DNA of 40,883 nt, taken from positions 40,367-81,249 of the forward strand of contig ML210264.1 in assembly GCA_004369085.1 (NCBI GenBank), in the 5' to 3' direction. This document shows, piece after piece, positions 1 to 9,700 of the stretch. The notes beneath the pieces are model-generated. The model was given only the letters and a program-made list of their open reading frames with translations. It was not told where the DNA came from and did no database searches. Numbering within the stretch: position 1 is the first letter of the stretch; every line of letters begins with the position of its first letter. The position numbers were made by a program, and so were the translations under genes. The stretch is from Coprinopsis marcescibilis (taxonomy: Eukaryota; Basidiomycota; Agaricomycetes; Agaricales; Psathyrellaceae).

Positions 1-3000
1 AATCACAGCAGGTTTCCTAGCTTGCACCTTTGCCTTGCCCGCCCCACCACGTCCCTTCGACTGCGCCACCGGTTGGCGTCGAGCTGGAGCTGGCTTTCTC
101 TGAGGTGCTTGCGTTCGCCCGCGATTGGCCGGCGCTGGACCTTGCTTTCCAGTCGCTGGCTTGTTTTGCCGTGCTGGTTGGCGGTTAGGTCGGCCTGGCT
201 GCCTTTTTGCTGCACCCTGCGCCTTGCCCGCCTTAGCTCGTGCTGGTCTGGCGTTAGCTCGCGCTGGCTGACGTCCCTTGTTCGCAGTAGCTCTTGCTGG
301 CTGCCTCTTCGCACCACCCCTCGCTGCACCCGGTGCCTTGCCCGCATTAGCTCGCGCTGGCTGTCGACCCTTATTTGCTGTGGCTCGTGCAGGCTGCCTC
401 ACACCCTGTCGTCCCTTGTTTGCTGTAGCTCGCGCCGGCTGCCTCTTCGCTGCACCAGGTCGTCCCTTGTTTGCAGTTGCTCGTGCTGGCTGCCTCTTTG
501 CACCACCCCTCGCTGCACCCGCATTTGCTCGTCCTGGTCTCGTGTTAGCTCGAGCTGGCTGTCTCTTCGCTGCACCTGGTCGCCCTTTGTTCGCAGTTGC
601 TCGTGCTGGCTGCTTCCTGGCGCCGCCCCTCGCTGCAGCCGGTCGCTTGCCCGCATTGGCTCGTCCTGGTCTTGCGTTTGCTCGTGCTGGCTGCCTCTTC
701 GCTGCACCAGGTCGTCCCTTATTCGCAGTAGCTCGTGCAGGCTGCCGCTTCGCACCACCCCTCACACCACCCCTCGCACCACCCTGTGCCTTGCCCGTAT
801 TAGCTCGACCTGGCCTTGCATTCGCTCGTGCAGGCTGTTGTCCCTTGTTTGCAGCTGCTCGTGCTGGCTGCCTCTTCGCACCGCCCCTCGCTGCACCCGC
901 TCGCTTGCTCGCAGTGGCTCGTGCTGGCTGCCTCTTCGCTGCACCCGGTCGTCCTTTGCTTGCAACTCCACGCGCAGGCTGCTTCCTGGCACCGCCCTGC
1001 CGTCCCTTGTTCGCCGTAGCTCGAGCTGGCCGCCTCCTCGCTGCACCAGGTCGTCCCTTGTTCGCTGTTGCTCGAGCTGGCTGCCTCCTGGCACCACCCT
1101 GTCGTCCTTTACTCGCAGGCCCACCTCGCTGCCCAGATGGCTTCCTGCCCGGCCCGCCAGCCCTACCAGCACGGTTGTTACGAGCGGGTCGTGCAGACTG
1201 CTTCGTTCTTCCCGTACGCGCATCCCTGGCGTTTGCGGTCCGTCCTTTTGCTCCAGCTTGATTGGCAGGTCTTCTAGCTGCTCCAGCGCGGCCTTTGGCT
1301 GCTGCAGTTCGACCGGCGCCCCTCGCAGCACCACCACCCCCTCGTGCTCCAGCCCGGCCAGTCGTACCTCTTCCAGCTGCCCTTGTTCCAGCACCACGAC
1401 CCTTCGCAGCAGCTCGTCCAGCTGCCCTATTCGCACCAGATCGTCCAGCAGTCCGTCGTCCAGCAGCACCGTTCGCAGCAGTACGACCTTTCGCACCTGC
1501 TCTTCCAGCAGGCCGGCGTCCAGGTGCTCGGCCCTTGGCTCCAGCTCGGCCAGCAGCGCCTTTCGCAGCACCAGCGCGGCCTCTCGCTCCAGGTCTGCCA
1601 GCAGCATTCCTTCCAGCAGCCCGACCTCTAGCTCCGCCTCGAGTCGCAGCACCTCTCGCGGCACCAGCCCGACCTCTCGCTCCAGCTCTGCCAGCGGCAT
1701 TCCTTGCTCCGCCTCGAGTTGCAGCTCCTCTTCCAGTCGCTCGATTCGCACCAGCCCGACCTCTCGCTCCAGCTCGGCCAGCTGCAGTTCTTGCTCCACC
1801 TCGAGTTGCAGCACGTCTTCCAGTCGCACGATTTGCACCGACACGACCAGCTCGGCCAGCGGCACCCCTCGCAGCACCAGCCCTCCCTCTTGCTCCACCT
1901 CGAGTTGCAGCGCCCCTACCAGTTGCCTTACCCGCACCAACACGACCTTGTGCTCGGCCAGCAGCGTTCCTTCCACCCGCCATATTTGCACCAGCGCGAG
2001 CTCCACCTCGAGTGGCAGCCCTTCTTCCAGCCACTCGATTCGCACCAGCACGACCTGCTCGGCCAGCAGCGTTCCTTCCAGCAGCCCCAGCTCGCCCAGT
2101 CCGACCTCTGGCTCCACCTCGAGCTGCAGCCCCTCTTCCACTCGCACGATTTGCGCCGGCACGACCAGCTCGGCCAGCGGCACCCCTCACAGCACCAGCT
2201 CGCACACCGCGACCTCTTGCTCCGCCTCGAGTTGCAGCGGCTCTCCCGGTCGCTCGATTTGCACCAGCACGACCTCTTGCTCCAACAGCACCCCTCGCAG
2301 CACCCCTCGCAGCACCAACGCCACCTCTCGCTCCAGCACCGCCAGATGCTCCCCTTGCCGACGTCCTGGTACCTCCCCGCGCGTTGTTCGGTCTCACCGC
2401 ATTCCCAGCCCGAGCTGCAGGCGATCTAGCATTCGCAGTGCCAGCGCCGCGAGGGAGCCCCTTGGACGCAACAGGGCCGCTTCTTGCCTTCTCCGCACCC
2501 GCACCGGCAGCTTGCTTTGGCCTGTAGGCGCACGCCCCGCCGTCTCTCGTACAGAGCCCGCCTGCGCCAGACCCTGACCCTCCGGGCTTGTTGTCCTCCG
2601 TCGCCGTGCGCTTGACGTCTCGCTTATCAGGGTCGGGCTTGGCGTCCGCTGGGCTGTCAGACCGCTGCCGCTTCTCCCCCGAGCCTGACGCCTTTCCAGC
2701 CTTCTTCTCCTCCCTTTTTATCCGGGCAGCCTCATCCCGAGCATCTTTCGCTGCCTGTCTCGCGCCTTCATCAGTTTGGGTGCGGACGGCCTGAGCATTA
2801 TCGGTGTAAAACTGGTTGAATTGCCCCAGAGTCGCATCATCCGCCGCGATTTTGCCGTCCTTCTGAAGTTTATCCATCGTCTGCTTGGTGAAGTCGAGGC
2901 AATTCTTGAAGTTAGTTTTCGTGCATGGCCCAGTAATTCTTGACGGCTTGAACTGACTCATAGCGCTCACGACGTCCTCCTTGGATGCGTTTGGCAGGTC

Positions 3001-3361
3001 GAAGGTGTATTTCTTATCTTCAGGTTTCAATGGCTTCATTACAACCTTCCCATTATCGTCAGTTCGAGCGCCGCTGTAGGTCATATGCCTGATCGTCGAA
3101 CGTCAGTCACTGACTTGGCCCCAGTGGCAGGCAAGTGCTCAGTGCTCACCCAATAGTGGGACTTCCAGGTTGATTGTCAATCAAGGCTTCGTGGATTTCG
3201 TTCGGCACCGCGCTTTCGATGTCGCCTGGGTTATGGATGACCATTCCAAAATGCCAGTCTGCAGTGTCCTTGCGAGTCTCGCGCAAGGAAACATGGACGG
3301 CCAGGGTTGAAACCGTCGCGCTGAGTAGGTAGAGGCTCCATATACCCTTCAGTGACCACAT
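1..3361 (-). CDS. Putative secreted protein: His/Cys N-terminal domain plus giant cationic Arg/Ala/Gly repeat tail (partial, runs off left edge)
   Basis: I do not recognise this gene. Exon 1 is 3361..3150 and exon 2 is 3088..1, with a 61-nt GT-AG intron (3149..3089) that keeps the frame. The start ATG gives a hydrophobic N-terminus (MWSLKGIWSLYLLSATVSTL), a likely signal peptide. A domain of about 120 residues follows, with WHFGMVIHNP early and TKTNFKNCLDFTKQ later. A His followed by an Asn-Cys motif in that order is seen in permuted papain-like folds; this assignment is inference. Next comes a charged Lys/Glu/Ala linker (3' of about 2800). From about 2560 to 1 the frame stays open for about 850 residues of low-complexity basic repeat: an ATRGGAR/AGRAG zone (about 2340-1260) and a KGRQPARA/AARGGAK zone (about 1130-1). 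The reverse frame is the real one because its residues form regular repeats and it joins the upstream exon in frame. The C-terminus is not in the window. Confidence 0.7.
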
Positions 3362-3471
3362 GAGTGGATGACTGCGGCCAAGGAGGGGTGTAAATGTGCT
3401 GGAGATGGCAGTTTGTGGATAGAAAACGAGGGGGCTGGGATAGGATAATGACTCGGATCTGATTTGCAGCC

Positions 3472-3480
3472 TGTATATAA
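3472..3480 (-). promoter_or_regulatory. Possible TATA element of the secreted repeat-protein gene
   Basis: On the minus strand the sequence reads TTATATACA, about 110 nt upstream of the ATG at 3361. Position and sequence suit a TATA box; there is no further support. Confidence 0.3.
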
Positions 3481-3489
3481 CCTGTCACT

Positions 3490-4881
3490 CAATAGTCGTT
3501 AGTCTGGTGGCTTGGACATATACGGTGCGTCGGATTCTAGCCGTACCGCCATCTTGCTTGGCATTCAGAATGTTTCAAATCTACATGCATTTGTTGTCTT
3601 GTGCCGGTTGTGTGCACTTCCTGTCCATCTGTCAATCTACGGCATGCAAAACTTACGCAATTTAATTCAATGACAATCACACAATGTCCGTTCGTGATCG
3701 CAGGTTCCGTAAGGCTAGGTAAGGCTTGACTATGCAGGCACTGCTCTTGGAAGTGATTGCAACGATATGGATCTTGGCAACTCTCAGTACCGTTTACACA
3801 AATTAAGCTGTGGTGGACACGCAGAAAAGTAAATACTAAGACCAAGGATGTGAAATATGGTCCATGAAAATGAAGTGGACCTGACTATTATCGAGTCCGC
3901 AATTACAGCTCACTCCCTTCATCAGCACCCGTTGGACAGATGCCAGCAGAAGCCGATGATCCCGGTGAAGGTTCTGGCGCTCTGAAGGCCACACATACCG
4001 CGGCGGGCGCGTTGCGTCCCAAGCCTTAACCAAAGATCCGTGATTCCATGCGATATCGCTCAACATCGCTCCTACTCCCACATTTCATTCAGCGGAGAGG
4101 CGGCATTAACACCTCACTTCGTCATTATCATTTGAATGTGGCGCCTATTGCGGTGTCGCGCGCGTTACGAACACCGAGGCTTGAGCGCATGTCGCATCCT
4201 CAAAGAAACCCACATTAGGCGATTGTTTGTCTCGCCATCTTTAAGGGTGGGCACATAATGAATGGTAGACGCCGGGTCTACCGCTGAGAGCGCCACGGAA
4301 GGCACAAAGCTGCGAGAATTCAACAAGAGTGATTTGGGTAGCGCATCATACAAATGGATCGAGCTGAGATTAGGTTCCTGGGAATTGAAAACCACCTCCG
4401 CACGCAAAAGTGCATTACCATTAGTCGTGCTCTGCGTAGAAGGGACTCTTTCAAGGGACTTTCAAGTTCGATGCGATGATTTGATGCATCAATCTGGCCC
4501 GGTTTTATAAACCCGACGCAAAATAATTCAAAGAAGAAGCGCAGTCAGTCTGTGACGCGTTACAGCCGCATCCAGCCTCTGAATTGAAGGCTGCGAGCAA
4601 GCAAAACAACTGAGCATTGGGGTTGAATTTCGAGCAAATTACGAGCAATAGTTTGGCAATAATTTTCGAGCCTTGAGTCATGATAGATTGCCAGTCCTCG
4701 AAAGGGTGGCAACGGGGGTTCTCTATAATGTGGGCGATGAATTGCCTGCTCTACCTATGTCTGTCTATTGTTATTCAATGTTGTACGAAACTTCACAGAC
4801 GGATCTAATCTCTCAATCGATGACTGTGAGCAAAAGAATCTGAGAAGCGCGTTGGAGTATGTTACAAGCAAGCTCGCAGCC
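3490..4881. other. Intergenic stretch with no recognisable gene
   Basis: Short open frames occur on both strands, but none has a convincing start, family resemblance or splice-joined partner. The only structure I see is the segment at 4665-4754, which resembles 11370-11471 on the far side of the retrotransposon (see findings). Confidence 0.5.
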
Positions 4882-4885
4882 CCGG
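4882..4885. repeat. Target-site duplication CCGG, left copy
   Basis: The 4 bp before the 5' LTR equal the 4 bp after the 3' LTR. The site is self-complementary, so strand is not informative. A 5-bp duplication is excluded (CCCGG versus CCGGT). Confidence 0.8.
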
Positions 4886-5098
4886 TGTAGTAGTGGGCAT
4901 GGCATCATGCCCAATGGAGATATTAGCGATCCTCGTAGTACGACCATAGGATATGTACATACGCAACGTAGATTAGATTAGATAGGCGGCCAGCTGCGGA
5001 GGCAGTGCCCGCACCCAACGTCGCGCCAGCGAGGAGACAGGAGAATTTATCTTGACCTTTGACCACACTGCGGCTAGTGAGCCTTCTGGCCCACTCCA
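4886..5098 (+). repeat. 5' LTR (213 bp)
   Basis: Begins TGTAGTAGTGGGC and ends GGCCCACTCCA, with imperfect inverted termini TGTAG/TGGGC versus GCCCA. It matches 11139-11351 throughout. Confidence 0.95.
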
Positions 5099-5100
5099 TC

Positions 5101-5115
5101 TGGTGACAACAGAGC
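5101..5115 (+). promoter_or_regulatory. Candidate primer-binding site
   Basis: TGGTGACAACAGAGC begins 2 nt after the 5' LTR. A TGG start at this place is expected for the complement of a tRNA 3' CCA end. I cannot name the tRNA. Confidence 0.5.
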
Positions 5116-5562
5116 ATTCTTATCCACAACCGAAACCTGAGCACCTGAACACCTGAACACACCGAAAGAAAACTGAATACGTGCCACCTGATCCTCCGAC
5201 CCACGACAACCTCAGAATCACCACACGCCAACCTGACGGATACAGACTCACCACCCCTTAGTCCGCCATCAAGCTGGGCAACACTTAACTCACGCAGAGC
5301 CAATCCCCGTAGAGACAGCGAAGGACGCTTCGAACCAGATATCTCACCCACTGAAACGTGGGACGGGTTCGACTCAGACACAACATTGACCGAGTGGTCT
5401 TCCCTATCTGCCATCTCCACCCCACTGTTCACACCGTCGTTCACGCTTACGCCTGCAGTTTGGACACAAGAGAACTCCCCAGCCCCACCTTCCCCAGAAA
5501 ACGCATCCATCGTAGGCACCACGCCACAGCAAACCAGCCAGGACTTTGCCTTCTACTCACTC

Positions 5563-6777
5563 ATGGACCAGGTTGCGGCAACAACCATATTCCACGGTGA
5601 CGGTGACTCGGAGAACCCTCAGGACTTCATTCGATCCCTGGAACGCCTCTTCATGATCAGAGGCAACTTCGAGGAAAGCGGAAAAGTCAAGTTCTTCCAA
5701 CTGAACCTCAAGTCCGGGTCGGTCGCGGACGAGTGGTTCAAGGAGCTGCTACCAGCTGCCAAAGCCTCCTGGACTACACTGGAGGCCGCCTTCAACGTCA
5801 AATGGCCTGAGAGATCAGCAACACCCAAGACAATGGTAGAGAAGAAAGCCCTGCTGGATGGGACACTTCTGCTGGAGAAGGACCTGGGGAAGAAGGTGTC
5901 GCTGGGAGGTGTCGAAGAGTATAGCCACATTCGGTGGGCGGACAAAGTTAGGAAGTTGGCAGCCGACATCCCAGACACGACGAACCTCCTTGTGGACTCG
6001 ACAAGGTCGAAACTTCCCAAGGTCATACAGAGGCTCGTAGGCTCAAAGGACATGACATGGGATGAGTTTACTGCCACGGTGCGGGGGCTCAGGGTTAGCG
6101 AGATTTTAGAAAGGCTGGACGACGAGACAGAAATTGCCAAACTGCGTAACCAAGTGCGAACACTGATCAACAACCCACCACCTACACCATCCAAGGCCCT
6201 GGGAGCCGCCTTTCGCAACGTCTCCCTATCTTCGCAGCCAATCCAGCAACCCCAGTTTCAGTCACGAGCGCCAGCGCCGCGAACAGCCACTCCATATGCG
6301 CCATACCCCCCGCCACGGCCAGATAACATCCGCCTGCTAGACATACAGACCCAAGCCCTGCCCGGCAACCCAGACACAGCAGCAGGAAAAGGCCAATACG
6401 CGGCCCAGATTGACGCATGGAGCACGGAGCATGGACCAACAAGGAAACCAAATGAACATCGCCCATATCCGTTAACACCAGGAACGTCGCCAGTGGCGTC
6501 AGGCGAGTGCTGGACATGCGGCCGCCCATCGCATATACCCCGAGACTGTCAACATGCACCTCTCCCAGAGCTGGAGACCTTCTGGCGTCGCATGGCAGGA
6601 GGGATTCAGTCGCGGCTTCGACGCACTAATACGGCGAACGTCAACCTCGTCGGAGTCAGTGGAGAACTGGGCCCAGCAGTGACACTCCAGGACTACCAGA
6701 CGCTGTTGGAAGAGCATATCGCCCTAAACGAGCACCTTGAATTAATTCAGGGAAAAGCGGAAGGGTCGTCGAACTAG
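5563..6777 (+). CDS. gag: Retrotransposon Gag (capsid and nucleocapsid)
   Basis: Structural protein that packages element RNA in cytoplasmic particles. From the first in-frame ATG (5563) it is 404 residues. A retrotransposon-gag-like core (FHGDGDSENPQDFIRSLERL, then WF, EWF and W patterns) occupies the first 200 residues, a Pro/Gln-rich linker follows, and one CCHC zinc knuckle C-x2-C-x4-H-x4-C (CWTCGRPSHIPRDC) sits at residues 316-329. The frame is open upstream to the stop at 5146, with protein-like sequence but no ATG, so a non-AUG start (for example TTG at 5386) or a spliced leader would add up to about 135 residues. It ends 11 nt before the pol ATG, and pol is in the -1 frame. Confidence 0.9.
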   Translation: MDQVAATTIFHGDGDSENPQDFIRSLERLFMIRGNFEESGKVKFFQLNLKSGSVADEWFKELLPAAKASWTTLEAAFNVKWPERSATPKTMVEKKALLDGTLLLEKDLGKKVSLGGVEEYSHIRWADKVRKLAADIPDTTNLLVDSTRSKLPKVIQRLVGSKDMTWDEFTATVRGLRVSEILERLDDETEIAKLRNQVRTLINNPPPTPSKALGAAFRNVSLSSQPIQQPQFQSRAPAPRTATPYAPYPPPRPDNIRLLDIQTQALPGNPDTAAGKGQYAAQIDAWSTEHGPTRKPNEHRPYPLTPGTSPVASGECWTCGRPSHIPRDCQHAPLPELETFWRRMAGGIQSRLRRTNTANVNLVGVSGELGPAVTLQDYQTLLEEHIALNEHLELIQGKAEGSSN

Positions 6778-6788
6778 AGGAATGTTCG

Positions 6789-9700
6789 ATGACCCCAAAG
6801 CTTAACTGGAGACGTGCGCCTGTCCCTGCACAGACGAAGGCATTGTTCAGGGACGAACGTGCGCCTATCAACTCGTTGTATCCCCCTTCAGAGAGGGAGG
6901 GAGCATTACCAGAGGTCGTAGTGGTTAGCCCAGATACATCATCATGTACTATTCCTGACAATTCAAGCATTTTGGATCTGTATCAGGTGGATGAGTTAGA
7001 GGCACGTACGAGGACAGTTGTCCCATTTGTACACGGAGCTGAGCTGGAGGGTCCAAGAGGAGAAGTGGTGCGGTTTAGAGGAGTAGTGGATGACGGAGCA
7101 ATGGTAAACGCGATCGACAGCGGCTCATACCAGGAGAAAGGGACCCGTCTAGAAAGGCTGGAAACGTCAGGGAGATGGCTTCGCATGGCCGACGGACGGC
7201 TAACACCATCTCTAGGGGTGTGGAGAGGGAAGGTTAGCATGGGCGGCATCGCGCGCAGGGGCGAGTTCGAGGTGTTCGATAGCGGAGGCGCGTGGACACT
7301 ATTGATTGGGAAGCCAATGTTGGAAAGCTACAAGGCGGTCCACGACTATGCAACAGATTCAATACACATCCCACGGACAGGAACGAGCACATGGATCACC
7401 ATCACCAACCAGTACTCAACCCCGAGTACATGTCCCGCACATCCCAAAACTGTCAAGACGCCTAAATCGGAACCCCAAACCGCAGAAGCCGTTCCAAAGA
7501 CACTGACACCTGCAAATGCCGCACCATTGTCAGAGGCCGTTGCAGCAAGTGGCGAGCCACAAGCACACTGGTCCACAATGTGGAAGCTCGATAACGCCGC
7601 GGGCAACACAGACCTATCACACCCAGGAGTATCACAGCCGGACATAACGACTATATTCGAGCCCAACCTCCTAACTCGGAGAACAGACCCGTTCAATCCC
7701 AACAGAGTGACGGCAGTGCTTGAAGCGGTCACCATAGGCCAAGATCTAGACACAAACCAAAGGAACCAGGTAGAAACCCTTCTGATGGAATTCGCCGACT
7801 GCTTCGCCCTGTCGATGAGCGAGGTATCGCCTGTCAAAGGTGCAGCGCATCGCCTCGACATCCCTCGCGACTCCAAGTTCCGTACCAAGGTCAACCAACG
7901 TCCCTTGAGCCCGCCACAGAGGGAGTTCTTCAACAAGGTGCTGGACACCATGCTGGAGGCGGACGTCATCGTGCCAATCGACCACCAGGATGTCAAATGC
8001 TGCAGTGCAACGACCCTGGCCAAGAAAGCCCACGATGGAGGAGGTCTAACCTTGGAGGAACTCCAGCACCGGGTCAACGATGAATGCATCGCAGCAGGGC
8101 TGCCAGAAGCATTTGAAAATCTGCCGCAACGTCCCACATCGGGCGAGGCAACCATGACATCACCTGTCACAACGAAAACGAAGTGGAGAGTCTGTCAGGA
8201 TTTCGCAGAACTCAACAAGGTTACAAAGGTTCCTCCGATGCCGCAGGGCGATATTCGCGCAAAACAACAGAACCTTAGTGGACATCGATGGATCAGCCTC
8301 TTCGACTTTGCGAATGGATTCTACGCCTGCGAAATACGACCAGAAGACAGGCCGTACATCTGTTTCTACGTTGAAGGACGGGGCTACTTCTGCTACAAGC
8401 GCATGCCGTTTGGCCTCACAGGAGCACCTTCCACGTTCGCAGAGATGACAGCACGGGCACTAGGGGACCTAACGGGCATACTCTTCGAGCTCTTTGTTGA
8501 TGATGGAGGAATGGCTGCCAACACCTTCGAAGCGATGCTCGGAAACACACGGGTGCTGTTGGAGCGAATCCGGACAACGGGCCTCTCGCTGTCGGCCACC
8601 AAGTCAAAATTCTTCATGTCGGAAGCAGTGTTTGCAGGCGGAAGGGTTGGATATGACGGAATCAAGCCAGATCTTACCAAACTGACAGCTATTGCGAATT
8701 GGAAGCAACCTGCCGACCTCCAAAACCTAGGCGCCTTTTTGGGACTTGCAGGCTACTTTCGTTCGCTCATCAAAGGCTACGCAACCATTGCACAGCCATT
8801 ATCGGATCTCGCACGAAGTCTCGATGTTCCCAGATTAAAGGGAAAGGCGGCATATAACAGGGCGATGAAATCGCACTTACTGGCCGACATGTGGACGGAT
8901 AAACACACCCATGCATTCCTACAACTCAAGATTGCGCTGACAACCGAACCAGTGCTCAGAGGCCCGAAATACGATGGAACCCCATTCGTTCTCACCACCG
9001 ATGGCTGCAAATATGGGTTCGCAGGGATGGTCACCCAGAAGCACACAGTCATTCTTCCAAGCGGCGTCGAGAGAACCGCCCTCTACCCTATCGGCTTCGT
9101 CTCAAAGCGGACTTCCCCATCCGAGGAGAAATATAAGCCATTCTTGCTCGAGTTTGCCGCTCTGAAGTATAGCCTCGACAAGTTTGGGGATCTTCTGTGG
9201 GGGTATCCTATCGAGATCGAGACTGACTGTCAGGCGCTCCGAGACCACCTTCTGAGCGACAAATTGAACTCCACACATGCACGATGGCGAGACGGAGTTC
9301 TTGCACATGATATCATCGACGTTCGACATCGCCCTGGACGCCTGAACCCTGTTGCGGATGGAATCAGTCGAAAATTCACCAATCTACCGTACGAGCAAGG
9401 AGACGGCCACGAATGGACAGTCTCAGAGGACTGGGAGGCACGGACCGGTCTGGCACATGGAATATTCCAGGTCACCACATCACCAGTGGACAGCAGTACT
9501 GTCGACCCGACATACGCCTCACTACGATCCAGATTCCACAACGAAAAAGTCTTCGTCGACGTGGTCGATGCCATATACGAGCTGGACCAAGGGAAGAGCT
9601 TGAGAGACAGAAATCGGGCACGCCACAAGGCCCACGAGTACATGATTGAGGAGGGGAAGTTGTGGAGAGTGGGGAGCGGGAACACAAGCAGAGCAAAGGC

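Noticed and set aside
278..1261. Plus-strand repeats such as FAVARAGCLFA, resembling a hydrophobic repeat protein
   Set aside because: Shadow of the KGRQPARA repeats on the other strand; no splice or promoter support.
762..2183. Minus-strand frame rich in Leu, Glu and Val
   Set aside because: Same strand as the real gene but a different frame, with no connection to an upstream exon. The frame of the Arg/Gly/Ala repeats is continuous with the N-terminal domain.
22..2577. Long plus-strand open frame of 851 codons rich in Ser, Cys, Arg and Pro
   Set aside because: It is antisense to the minus-strand repeat gene. Its sequence is erratic, while the minus frame forms regular repeats and joins a signal-peptide exon across a proper intron.
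4262..4510. 82-codon plus-strand frame in the left intergenic region
   Set aside because: Composition and length are consistent with chance; no homology or context.
5366..5376. GGTTCGACTC resembling a tRNA B box
   Set aside because: No A box or cloverleaf around it, and it lies within the retrotransposon leader.
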